Shown: piece after piece, positions 32,640-45,200 of the stretch | How the letters are laid out: every line of letters begins with the position of its first letter | How positions within the stretch are numbered: position 1 is the stretch's first letter | Assembly: GCA_021234535.1 (NCBI GenBank) | Contig: CM037843.1 | Coordinates: 15,703,677 to 15,767,676, forward strand | DNA length: 64,000 nucleotides | From: Stichopus chloronotus | Lineage: Eukaryota > Echinodermata > Holothuroidea > Aspidochirotida > Stichopodidae | Reading direction: 5' to 3' | Made by a program: the position numbers and the translations under genes | Notes under the pieces: model-generated | The model's database searches: none | What the model saw: only the letters and a program-made list of their open reading frames with translations | What the model was told of the DNA's origin: nothing

Positions 32640-32944
32640 AGTGTTAATTGCAAATAGTAAAATTACAAGAGGTAATTGTTTTAAACTCCATAAGGTTCAA
32701 AGCAGGATCAATATTCGTTGTCACTTCTTTTTTCAGAGGGTAGTTAATGAGTGGAAGAGGTTGCCTGAAGATGAAGTGCTGGCAAGAAGTGTTAATGGGT
32801 TTAAGAATGCACTAGACAACAACTTTAAGCTTTGTGACAGGGATTAAGTTTTTGTACCTTTTTCTGTTTGGGTGTTCTTTTTTCAGAGTCCTTGATGGGG
32901 ACTTAATTGGACCTCCTGATCTTTTCTTCTACTAAACTAAACTA
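32640..32944 (+). mobile_element. LINE retrotransposon 3' end (C-terminus of ORF2 plus tail)
   Basis: Codons from about 32650 to the stop at 32845-32847 give RGNCFKLHKVQSRINIR, then FFQRVVNEWKRLPEDE and SVNGFKNALDNNF. This is the typical C-terminal signature following the reverse transcriptase of CR1/jockey-type LINEs (RGH-x-x-K-L, R-x-N-x-R, FSQRV-N-W-N-LP, S-x-N-x-FK-x-x-LD). The reading frame further upstream does not match. About 100 nt follow, ending in a short ACTAA repeat (TACTAAACTAAACTACC), a usual LINE 3' tail. It is a 5'-truncated, dead copy. Confidence 0.8.
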
Positions 32945-32980
32945 CCATTCATAAAAGTGAGCCAAAACATTTCTCTTACG

Positions 32981-33069
32981 AAATGTGGTGGGGACAATTG
33001 CTTTTATATCCCCTCCAATCAAAATGTGGGGGGACGTGTCCCCTGTCCGCCATGCAGGATGACGCCCAT
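32981..33069 (-). repeat. Right arm of the 2.7-kb inverted-repeat structure
   Basis: Read on the minus strand it begins ATGGGCGTCATCC and continues GGACAGGGGACACGTCCCCCC, then GGAGGGGATATAAAAG, matching the left arm at 30365-30454. It directly adjoins the minisatellite on its right. No target duplication flanks the pair. Confidence 0.65.
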
Positions 33070-33077
33070 AGCAGCAA

Positions 33078-33320
33078 CCACATAATACCTCGTAGGAACG
33101 ACATCATACCTGGTAGGAACGACAAATAACTCGTAGAAACGACATAATAAGTCGTAGAAACGACATAATAACTGGTATAGGAGCCACATAATAATCCATA
33201 GGAACTATACACAAAATAATTCGTAGGGAACGAATTCATAAGTCGTAAAAACCACATAGTAACTCATATAAACGATAACTCGTAGGAACGAAATAGGAAC
33301 TCGTAGGAACGACATACAAA
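33078..33320 (+). repeat. Minisatellite, about 11 units of about 21 bp
   Basis: These are degenerate tandem copies of a unit close to AATAACTCGTAGGAACGACAT, with units of 18-26 bp. The GTAGGAACGA or GTAGAAACGA core is visible in most. No protein is implied; the open minus-strand frame across it is a by-product of the repeat. Confidence 0.85.
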
Positions 33321-35439
33321 CAATACTTACGGCTACATGGCCTTCGGACGATTCGGCCAACTACGGGGTGGAACTTGATTGTACGATGTGCGAAACTTTT
33401 TACTAAATAGCGCCATCTACCACTCGTCGTCTGCTCGATGTAATGTCAAAATCGAAATTCCCCTGTCACCCTTTAACTTGTTTTGATCTCAGTCTTCGGT
33501 ACCTCTTTGGTCACATGCACGGTCGATCTTAGAGGAATATTGATATCTGATGGTTCCTGAAGTCCTGTGATTAATTACTCTTATTACTGTCCAAGGAAAG
33601 CACGCATTTACCACCAAAGACAGACAGTCTATTCAGACAGATTATTCGTCTGCTTTGAAGCAATTTGTGAGTTTATTTTCTTGAAAACCTGTGTCGTTAT
33701 CACGGAAGAAGAAGACAAAATTTAGGCCTAGGTTCAAGTTAGGCCTACCTTTAGGCCTATTACTGTAACTTTAGTGTTGTTTGACGTAAATTCTAGCTAG
33801 CCATAAAGGCCCCCTAAGTTAGTTAGCTAGCATTTCGGCCTATGCCTTGCCTAGGCCCAACTTGAAACTGAAGTACTATAGGAAAGACTACGTTCGTGTA
33901 ATCTCACTTGTAGTCAGGTCTGAGCCTATATGCAGCAACATTGTGTCTATTGACCCTGACGCCAGTTGAATGACGCGGTATCAAACACATTTTGCCCATA
34001 CTCAGATGATAAAATGGCAAAATGCATAGTGTAATTGGGGACATTGGCGCAAGATGGGAGAACCTTTTTAATTTTGGGGCCCATGAATCAAGTCAAATCT
34101 CTTGATTTTTTTGAAGTTTGGGGGAAATGGAGGCTTCACTTTTGAAAAGTTGTTATGTGCAAAGTGTAGACAAATGTCTTTCAATCAATTAATCAATCAG
34201 TCAATCAATCCTTAATGACCATTATGAAGAGTTAGTTAATCTTCATCCACAGTTGTATCGTATCTCGTACAAAGTTGAGTTGTTTGACTTTCTGCTTGTT
34301 AAGTTTGAAGTACACTAATGACTAGGTAGCCCCCTTACCTCTAGAGCTATGAATACAATACTACTACTGTATTTACTTCACCTTTAAATTCATATAGTCA
34401 ACTGTTGTACTGATCAGTTGAATACAGCACCATTGCAAGTTCTGCAGTGTAGTTGGTCAATTTGCTGTGTTTTTATTATATTATTATCTTATGCACCTCT
34501 CACCTCTGTGAAAATATGACTGGTAACCTTTGTCCTTATATGCCACCCCAATTACCATGGAGACACTCTCAAAGGTTACCAGGAATATTTGCACAGTGGT
34601 GAAGCATGCACTGGTTGAATGTAGACAGGTAAGTCTGCAGCTTGTAAATATCCAAACCAGATGACTTTTGGAATATGCAGTACAGTGTAGTACATGTGTA
34701 ACCTTTCTGTTTTGCTGCACCTCAAGTACAGTGTGCTTTAATTTTGTGGCTAGAACCATCAGTTGGTGATTTATACACATTGTGGCTGCAGTAGTTCAGG
34801 TGATTTCAGAGAGATGCCCAAGAATTTGTATGTTCCTGCAGTGGAATATTAACTTCCTTACCATATCCATTTCGGTTTTCGCATCTTCTTTTTGAAGCAA
34901 AAATTACTGTCGTGTGTCCGCGTGCATTACCGTCACTGAAAAGGTATGATTGTTCCTGCCATCACCTCCATCATCCATGTTATAAAACAGACTTGCATCT
35001 CCTGATGATTAATGAACTGCAAATGATAGCAACTTGACAGCAACTTTCGATAAACTGTTCATTAGATATTCTCCTCAAGCGTCATCTTTGAGGCATTGGA
35101 CATACTGAATTACCATCTATTTGGGAATGGGACACTTTTCTCTCAGATGCTGGTTATTCAGTTTCACATCAAATCAGCAATGACCTTCATCTCACTTTAA
35201 GTCAACCTCAGATGTAGTTGACAGTGGGAATTATTTCATTTACAGATGGGATACACATGATTTTCATCGTGTCACACGGAAGTCTACCTCTCGTGCAGGA
35301 AAAGATAAGATTATCATCTGTCGTTCACTGCAAAGTGATATAAAAATCTTGTATCATTTTCTTAATCATATTTTTCTTATTGACAAGAAATCTTTTAAAG
35401 TTAAATTTCCTTCACACAACACGCTTTTGACACTTTAGA

Positions 35440-35735
35440 CGGGAACATTGAATTGTTTTGTAAAATTCACTCATTTCTTTTCCAAACCTGTAAAGTTTCC
35501 CTCACTTGCTTTTTACAAATGTTCATACTAAGAGGATCTCCATGTGTCACATACAAGTATTTATGAGTGTGTATATACTTAACATTCAGTTTGGTTAAAT
35601 CTGAAAATTTGTCAACTGGATATTTTTCCAATTGACACTAATTCATATGCACACAGCCAGTACAATGTGAAACTTGACCCTTCAAATTCCATACAAATTT
35701 ATTGATATCTACTCAGTGTGCCTCTCTAAGGGAGA
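35440..35735 (+). repeat. Dispersed repeat, copy 1 of 2
   Basis: This segment is collinear with 50740-51090 in the same orientation. Shared blocks are AAATTCACT, ACCTGT..GTTTC, ACTAAGARGATC, RTGTCAYATAC, a CTAATT block and, near the right end, ACCCTTCAAATTCC followed by ACAAAYTTATTGATATC. Divergence and indels are substantial. It is non-coding in both copies. Confidence 0.6.
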
Positions 35736-36914
35736 CACAAATAAACACTTGAACACAATAGTGTATTTGGGTTCTAATATGATCTCATAATTTTAATGAT
35801 GTCTTTCTATAGCATTTAAACATAAAGTACATACTGTAGTATGTGTTCTATGCTTGTGAACAATAACTTCATTGCTGCAAATTGTTTAGGCACATTTTCT
35901 CCTAATTACTGTGTCTCTGTGACTGCTGTAGTGCCAGTACTGTACCCTGTGTCTTTCATTATTGTGAAATAAGATTAGCAAAGCACAGACCAAATAAAAA
36001 ATAAATGAATGGCATAACTGTCCACTGTTAGACATGAATACAGTGTATGTTTGTTACACACATCTGTGTGTCAGTTGACATGTATAGAGGTTACTATTCA
36101 CAGACATCACCGCACTGAGCGTCACTATACTTTGACGGCCAGGCATATATCGTATGACAATTGGAACTGAGGCTGTATTGTGCATTTATCAATAGTATAC
36201 AGTATCCTCAGTGCATGGGCAGTGGGTACACGCATGTGTATCGATTGCACTTTCATTGAAATGCAACGTTCATCACATGAATAACTTCTATAGCAAAATC
36301 TTCACTAGAAATCAGGAATTTGATTCTAGTTTTTTGGCAAGCACATAGCAGAAACTCTCCTGATAATTGCTGAAGAAACCTTATGCCTTGGTCATGTTTA
36401 ACCTGGAGCCTGGCTGATTTCTCCGATTTCTATTCATCGGCAGGCATTTACAAATTGGAGAAAAATTGGCCAATAATGGTTACACAGTCACATTAAAAGG
36501 GGCCCACATGGGGTCCAAGATCATCTGCTGATTTTCTGGATATATGCCCAATTTTATGAACAATCCTCGGTCAGTCTCTGTACTGTACTTGTCTGACACT
36601 CGTGGGACTGCGATGTCCCTACTGTAATTGTCATAGCCCCGACCAATTCCTGAAGACCAGTCGGTGTCTGGACAGGCATACAGTAGGTAATACGCTCGAC
36701 GATTATCAGGTGAACAATGACTGGAATCCAGTGGGATGGGTCAGTTCATAAGCATCTGAGACATCATTACATGTAGGAACTCCATTTGCTTCCCGCAGAA
36801 CTCACTGAGGAGAAGCGAGATGAAAATGGCACCCATTCCTGTAAAAACTCTTGAGAATTGTGCTGAAAACTGTTGGTTCTTGTGTGCATTGAGTACTTCG
36901 TAATAGGGAATGTT

Positions 36915-37040
36915 ATGGCTTTGGTGTCAGCAGAAGAGAGGTTGGCACAAAGATGGGCCCAAGTCCAGAAGAAGGTGGCAGGTGCCTACCTGGCTGATGA
37001 GGTGACCCTTGAGAAGGACTGGGGACCACGTACAGTATAA
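36915..37040 (+). other. Short coding-like open frame of 41 codons
   Basis: The ATG at 36915 opens a frame to TAA at 37038-37040, starting MALVSAEERLAQRWAQVQKK and ending KDWGPRTV. The composition is charged, Ala-rich and helical, with codon use unlike the AT-rich surroundings, which suggests a decayed exon or pseudogene fragment. No splice sites or homologue are recognised, and chance remains possible. Confidence 0.25.
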
Positions 37041-37729
37041 CCCTAAAGTAAAGAGACTGCATACTTCAGACAAGTCCAACAGGGATGATGACAGTGTTCG
37101 CCCTCAGCAACCGAGAGCAATTCCGTAATAGACTGGCATTTCATTGTATATGTTGTACTCATCAGATATAAAATGGTAGGATGAGAGGACATTTGCTAGC
37201 AATCATGATGCTCTTGTTAGGTTCTTTTGAAGGTGTAAATACATAACACAAATACAAAACACAAATATATTTCATAGAATAACTATCAGAAGCTTATGGG
37301 ATGTCTCTTGAAAAAAAAAATTAAATAAAATATAGCCTTCCCTTGCAAAACAAAGATTTCAAGAGTAATGTCCAAAATGACATCTTTTGATGAATGGCAT
37401 TATCAACAACTTTGTATTTTATCATGTTAAGTGTTGAAGATGTGCATGCACTAAAGAAACATGTAGGAAAAAATTATGCAAAAAGAGAGTAAATGAAACA
37501 TGTAAACTTTAACAGAGAGGAAACTGAACATTGAAAAAAGTGTGTTTTTGTTTTTGTTATCCAGTTTGGAGTTTATTTTGTCTCTACTTGTTACTCTATA
37601 TACACTTCTCTTTTCCATCGCCTCGTTCTTGCCTTTCACAATGTAGCACAGGTTTAGCATAGTGTTTAGAATCACATGACAACATTACCCTGTATATGTG
37701 AAGTAGTTGTAATCACCCAAGTGTAACAG

Positions 37730-38110
37730 CACCTTCACTATCGACGTACTGTACAATCACCGTGGCAGGCCAGTCATCAGCCGAACACCAGCTGATTTAC
37801 AACCTGTCTCCAGGTAGTGGGCTAATCGCTGTGCGGCGTCAGGCTGTCCCCCGATTTCAACCAGATCGGCACCTGGCATATAAACCGATTAATTGAAACC
37901 GACATTTATTTGGCACCCGGAGGGTATGCTAGATGTCCGGCAGGACATTGTTCAGATATCAGTTGATTTTTTGGTGATGACTTTGATGCCTGACATCAGG
38001 TAACTCAGCATTAATATGAATCCAGCACCTGTCCGATTCGCGAAAATGACCCTATACCCAGAAAATCTGCAGGCACCCTCAATTGTGACTGGGGTATTAC
38101 CGATGATTCT
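37730..38110. repeat. GC/CpG-richer block, probable degenerate repeat
   Basis: Within an AT-rich region this block has many CpGs (GCTGTGCGGCGTCAGG, CCGATTCGCGAAAATG). The open frames across it are short and overlap without family resemblance. It may be a transposon remnant. Boundaries are by base composition only. Confidence 0.3.
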
Positions 38111-41100
38111 TTCTTGCACTTTATTGATGGTCCTTGCAGGCCTACAGTATTGCATGTTTCTCTCCGTGTCATAGACCGCCAAATAAAGTTAAACTCTAAC
38201 AATGGCCAATTCTGCATTTATCTTTGGTTTACTGTATGGTACAGTGCCTGCTACAGTACTTTATGGTACTTTTTGATGGGTGTATTCCTAGTTACATGTG
38301 CATGTCGAAGAAAGAGAAAACCCTGTAATTCATAAAAAACGTAATTCAGGCCTCGAAGGGCAGTTGCTTACGATGCAGAGTTAGCACACATAGTGTGGAG
38401 GAATCCTGCATGGCTTAGACCCATATGTTGGGTGACTGCAAGATTGAAAATTTTGGATCATGTTTGGTATCTTTTTTCACAAGGTCAGCTTTCAGGTGGA
38501 AAAAGCAAGGCCTACTGTACTCTTATTGGAAAACCAATCTTACTGTGACCTGTGAACTAATTTGTACTGTATACATCATCTGTATTGTGATACCTCACGT
38601 AATTTATTTGCAATGAAGACAAACTGTGATTGTCAAGGAGTGTGAAGATACTGTATGACAAGGCTATCCAAATTGCAGATCATTCTTTTTAAATAGCAAA
38701 CAATAGCTTTTCAGGTTCTTTGTTGTCTAGACTGACATGTGTGCAGTGTAACACCAAACACCGATGAAGTTTAGACGTAGTTCTGGCATCTGAGGTCATT
38801 TAAAGTTCTACAGGTCAACCAGATGAAGTGACATTGTAAGCAGCACAATAGATATGTGTCACCAACAAATGGTTTTTTAGTGTTCAAAATTTGCATAGCA
38901 GGTTTCCGGTTTCTTGGGTGCAGAATTTTGTTGCAAAATCGATGGAAGCCCTATAACTTTGTGAATACAAAAACTGCTAAACAATATCCAATGTGTGTGA
39001 ATTTGATGGTTTCGTGAAGCAAAATAAAATCAGATAGCAAGTAAATCATCCCCTGGGTAGTAGTCACCTACAACAGTAAGTTCATGAATTGTATTATAGT
39101 GGTTGCATGTGTACTGAAAAACCGAAGGATAAGATTATGTTTGATCTAACTTTTTGTACGCAAGGTTGTACATGGACGGAGTACTTGGTTCAATGAACGA
39201 AAATGACAGTAACTACGTTGAATGGAAAGGCACTGGCAAAAAACAGAAATCATATTTGAGAATTGGTGGTTGTTAATGTAAGCACCTACATAATGAATAT
39301 GCAACAGCATAGGTCTTACTGGTGTACCAAAAGCATACTTAAGTCATCATTCCTTGGTTGGCATGAAGAATTGTAGAATATGGTGAAAGCTAGCACTACA
39401 ACGAACCCATCACATGGTTGTGGCATCAGTGGTCCTGAGTTGTTTTGACTGACTGAATATTCATTACAAGTATACTTGCATTGGCTTGTTCAAAAAAGCA
39501 AAGAGTTGATGTAAATGAAAACTGTCAACCACAACATTGTAGTATTTTACAGTTTTTGTCGTAATGTTAGACGAATTTGAAATCATTTGGCAGGATTAAT
39601 CACCTGAAACCTATTTATTTTCCTAATTTGTCTGAATGGTGCAGTGAAAACCGAAATACCAAACTTTTGCACATGATATTTCAACGTTTTTACTTGTTGC
39701 CTACACATGCAATCACTTTAAAGACATAATTTTGGGCAAGACAACCACATTTTGCATATGTATGGACAACAAGATCATATCCTTGTATTTCATCTATATG
39801 CAAAATGTTAAGTTTTTGTTTGCTTGTTGCCCAAAGTTAGCATGTACAGTATGTATTATTTCGGACTTTGAAATGCCATGGATACGAGTAGTGTAGGTGA
39901 AATCACTGCCTACTTTTGTATCATTGTGCAGGTACTGTGCATGTGTTTTATGTTATCGGCATTCATATTTAAGTCCACTGTTTCATAGTTTGGCAAAAAG
40001 ACCTCGCCAGTTTGTCCTAAGACAGCTGGATATTGTAACCTCACAACAGTTTGACATTGTTTCTGTTTGGTGCCGACTACTGTATGATTATGCCATTGTC
40101 AGATTCTACAGTACCTGTTAGAATTGGAACGTGTGACATTTGCTGTCATCTTATTGGTATGTTTTGTGAAGCATCTGTCTGTAATGTTCAATTTTGTCCT
40201 TACACAGCTCTGGTATCATCAAATTGTACAACCACCTGTGCAGGTTTTCGTCATTCATTTCAACACCAAACACGTGAACCTATATTGCACATGGTTTAAT
40301 TTGGGTATTGGTCCATCTCCATTTCACTTCTTCAAATTTGCCGTAATATGTCGAAATGCAGCCACTCCCTGTTGTGGGACTGTATCAGACCATGTGTTCA
40401 AGATGAAAATTCTACTCCCTACTGTTAACAGTCACAGAATGTTCCTTCAGAGCATGAATCCCTGTAATATGTGCCCCATAATTTCTTCATAAATTCCCAT
40501 GTGTTGTCCCTTATCTCATTGCTGACGTTTTGCCCGCTGTCTCCAGTTTCCCTTCGACGTGTTGCACCGTCTCGAGTTCTGTGATATTAAAGGCATCGGT
40601 GCTATGTATAGTGCTTCTTGGATGTAGCTCTAATTACTTCAACACTCAGTTTTTTTCTCTACTGCTCCGCTGCATCAATACGGCAAACTGCTCTGCCCGG
40701 CAGCTGCCTGCATCCGTGTAGGATGTGTTTATGGATCTAACAGCAATAAACCATTTACTGTTTGATTATGGAACTATCTTGTTGCAGCGAACAGCGCTTG
40801 TCGTCATGCATACCGAATGTTCCGTCCGGCACGGAGCTTATAATGCTGAAATAACTCCCTGATTTTATTTGAGACCTTTGCATTATTGATCACATTTTGT
40901 GACAGTTTCAACTAATATGAAACAAGAATCATTGCACTGTGCAGTGTAAAATGTCATTTGTAGCCGGTGACGGACAGTAAAAGAATTAGCAATCACATTC
41001 AAGGAGGGTTGAAGAAGGATTTAATCTTTCATTAAGAGTTCTAAAGACCAGAGAGGGGTCATTTTCATTGAGAACTTTGAGAGACAAGGCATGTTGTTTG

Positions 41101-42030
41101 CTAGTCAGTGTCATGGTGAACTGTACAGCAAGTTTGCAATCTACTCTCGTTCAAACAGATGCCGGTATAACCATGCAGAACACTGGGTAATGGGGATGGA
41201 CTAGTCTTCAATTCCTGGTACTTACTGTAGTACGTAAAATGTAAAGCATCTTATGCAGGAAAACCATCAATTCCAGGACTGTACTTTGCAGTGTTACACA
41301 AAGATAAGAAACTACCTCTCATCCATAATTTTGTGTATTTCTTGAAGAATCTAACAATCTTACAGAGCATCGAAGGAGACAAACTTATTGTTCCAAATTT
41401 TTCCTCGAAAAGGTGGTTTTCAGGAAGGAAAGCCGTCACAGTTGGGGAGTCTGGAAATGTTTTGGATGTTTACTAGTCTTTGCAGGTAGTGTGACATTCA
41501 ACCAGAGAGCCAATGATACTTTACACAAGTTGCAGAGAAAAAATTGAACGCCATATCTGTTGAAGCTAGTTATTACATCTATTGCAGTTTGTGAGTTCTG
41601 CCTCAGTTTCAACATTTCAAGATCTTTCACAGAACCCACTGCCTGTAGATGCAGCTGTGTCATATTTTTTTTTGAAGAAAGCAAGGATGACATGAGAAGT
41701 CAGTCATGTGAATCCCTTTCTTGACATCACAAGTTTACATATCAATCCCATATGTTTATTAATGATGCAATTAATAAGGTATTTCCATTGCATCCTGTGT
41801 GAAATAAATATGCCGACTGTTCTCTGTGGACTCCATTCCCTAGTCACATACTTGTATACTGCGTATAAGCAACAGGCGTATGTACAGCATGGCCAATCGA
41901 AACTGTTAATCAATGGTTTCATACCTTATGAACACCTTGTTCCAATTATGTTGTTGATCTGTTTCGTCTTAGTTTTCAACAATCTTTATAAGAGATCACA
42001 CTTGTGAAGTCTGACAGTTTCCCAGTCTCT

Positions 42031-42290
42031 CCCCCCCCCCCCCCTTCAGTTTAGGCCTACCAGTTCTCCCCAGCTCAGTCAACTTATCATCCTTCCCTGC
42101 TCTCTTTTGTTTTGTTTTTTTCTTTGCTCTCCATCATTTTGCAACATCAACTATCGTGTCCCCAAAATTTCTGTGGGGGCACTCTGTCCCCCCATAGAAA
42201 CCCCCTTTGGCTATGCCACGGGAAGGAACCCAAAAAAGAAATACAGTAGGGCTTGGACCTTTAACAAATGGGAGATGGACCCACAAGCAC
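42031..42290 (+). repeat. Poly-C tract and transposon-like fragment
   Basis: A run of 14 C (42031-42044) is followed at about 42155-42220 by GTGGGGGCACTCTGTCCCCC, then ATAGAAACCCCCTTTGGCTA and TGCCACGG. Strings ending in GGCTAYGCCAC are typical of abundant dispersed repeats in marine invertebrates. Family unassigned. Confidence 0.35.
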
Positions 42291-45200
42291 ATGTGGCATA
42301 ATTTTTATAATTTTTTCACCGCAAATAATTCCAGGGGGCTTCACCCTCCCTATCCTCCACCCCCTTTCCTGTGGACCTGATTAGAATACAAAGACTGGAT
42401 TGGATTTTGAGTGCACGTGTGAAGTGTAACGTACTCTGACATGGCAATTTATGACTGAGACGTGTGTATTTGCTGTATACACCGTGCTTGCGACTCGACG
42501 CAGATTAATGGATTGAAATAGAATCGTCACCAAATTTTAACGGCTGCCTGTAAAAATCTTTGAAATCAATTGTCGTCATTAATTTTTTCAAAGCTGTACA
42601 TGATGTTCATGTATTATACATTGTTATCATATATCAGTCAGATGTACAGACTCAAAGACTTAAGTACTCTCATAACATTCACATTTTTAGAGAATGGTGC
42701 TACATGCAATATTGATTATTCATGGTGACACAACTACAGAAACATGTTTAAAGTACTTTAATAGGAAGAGCACGCATTTGGTTTCTTTTCCCCCCAAAAT
42801 GCCACTGAAGGTGAATGACTTGTGGTATCACTCTTTCACATTTGTAACTCTCTTTAATTCAGTTCTGCATCTGATGTGTAATTCTGTCAGAATTCCGTCC
42901 CTGGTTAACAATAATTTCAGGAAGTTGAGGAGTGACTGGTAGAATTTAATGTAGGTAAAGATTTCCAGTCTTCTAGAATTTGCTCTCTGAGCACTAATTA
43001 ACCTGATTACCCATGTGGTTAATTTCAGAGCGGGTGCAAGTCACCGGGGAAATCGCGGGAACCTGACTGCTGTTCTCGCCGATTCAGTAGGTTTCAGGCA
43101 AAACCTTGATAGTCATCTTTATTTTGTATTCACGCCCTGAAACAATTTCCCAATTTTTCAATTCATGTGAAATTATATCGTACAGGTCTGGCCGTAGTGC
43201 CTGACAGTTAAAGACGCAGTGTATTAGAAGTACCTCCAGTTTGCACATTAATGTTTAAGTGTATAGGAGTGGTATTTACTGAAAAAAAAGATCTCTACCT
43301 TCACTTACAGAACTATTTAGTAGACCAGAGACATCATAAAAAACTAAAGTGATAAAAGAAAACTTCATGCCAGTAAAATATAAAAAAAGTAAATGCAAAA
43401 ACCTCACCACTGCAACCCTTTGGCAAAAAGCTGCCTATGCACGGTGTTCTTCATTGTAATGGGGGAGGGTGATAGAAAAAGGATGGGGAACTTAGTGTGT
43501 GGTGACTTGTGTGAATTATTTGGTTATCCATCGTCATAACTGACAGACCATAGACAGACAACAATCCACCATCTTCTCCCTCCTCAATCACATGATCTCT
43601 CGCCCACAGACAGAAAGAGAAGTTTAACATTTGAGACAAGTGGACTTGAAGTGAAAGAGAAAGTTTGACATTCAAAGAAGGAAGACTTCTCTTTGGTTTA
43701 GAATTCATATCATTTTTAGCTGGTGACAGACTAAATTTGGGATGTCAGCCATCTTGTCTTGGTTCAGGTAAAGCTTAAAAGCTTTATGTTGAAGCATTTT
43801 ACAGTGTTTTGGAAAAGAGACAAAACTGTGAGAGCTAATAAAACTCACAGCTACCAAACTTGCACAGTCCCTGAGCATTTTTTTTTTCTTTTGTGGGATG
43901 GGGTGGGAGAGACTCATGTCCTTTCTCATGGTGTGGGAGATGTTGAACTTCTCATAACAAAGCAGACTGTTTGAAGCAATATTCCATATCATCTGTACTG
44001 GTTTCAATTTGTAGAAATTTGCAGAGAAGGAAGATACTGAATTTTAGTATCTGTGGTATGTGTAGAGAAACTGATATGCCTGGTGCAAAATGCTCAGTGA
44101 TTTTAGTCAGTTTGACTCACATCCATGATCTGCGTATGTCAGTAAATAAATAACAGTTGGTTTTTAATAGCATGGCATGATATTTTTGGGAGAAACGAGT
44201 TAAAATTTAATGCAGATTAGATCTACTGTACTGATTTGAGAAGAACAGTACAATGAGACATCGTAAACAATATGAAGAGTGTTCTTCATGCTTTCAGTAA
44301 ACTTGGTGGACTAACAGTCTTACAAAATCCTGTTATTAGTCCATCCCAGCTGTTGTTTTATGGAATCTGTATCATGAAATAGCCTGTAACTGTTATGTAT
44401 AATTCAAACAAACTTCATGGAAATTAAATGACTATACAGTATATTAAATTTGAACAATTTACAAACACTTTAAGCTCTTACCCAACCTCACTCGATTCAC
44501 CGGTGTTGTATGTTACACCGCAAGCAAAACCTTCTTTTATTGCGGTAAAAGCCACCATGAAAATCAATTTTGTGTGTGTTGTTGTTGCTAGTGTTCAACA
44601 GGGTGAGGTGAATCTTGCATCAGTTTGAGTTGGAGCACTGTGTGTGGTACAGCAGCATGTAATTAACTGGCACACGCACTGGTGATACGTTTACTGGAGC
44701 TGGTGGTGTGTATGTAGATCTGTTTGATAATTTGTTTCTCAAGCTCTCACCGTCTATTAAACTCCACACAACTCCTCATTTTGACTACCATACGGTTTCA
44801 CACCTCCTTATCAAGGTCTCAGCTCTTAGCTATAGTGCGGAACAGCACATATGCCCTTCCCCCCCCCCCCCCTTCGCCGGTGTTACCGCATACGTATATT
44901 CACCAAATTAATTTTCAGACGTAACTTGATGATGTTGATGAAGTCACCATTTTCAGTTTCATGTTGTTCACAAGCTCCATAATACACACATGCAGTATTG
45001 AATGTTCATTGCATTAATTGTGTATAGTATAACAGTACTGTGTGATGCAAGTTTACTGTATGTCTGCAAGATACTTGATCTTACCCATGCAGCCTGACGT
45101 TATCTGGTTTCGGGTAGATGCTCATCAATGAAATCTTGGAAAAAGAATGTATTAAATGCGTCATATTTTCACTGTTGGTACACATTTCATTGGATGATAT

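Noticed and set aside
32329..32640. Reading the whole 172-codon frame at 32329-32847 as one LINE protein
   Set aside because: Only the last 65 or so codons match LINE ORF2 C-termini. The first part reads through the arm of the foldback element and is unrelated.
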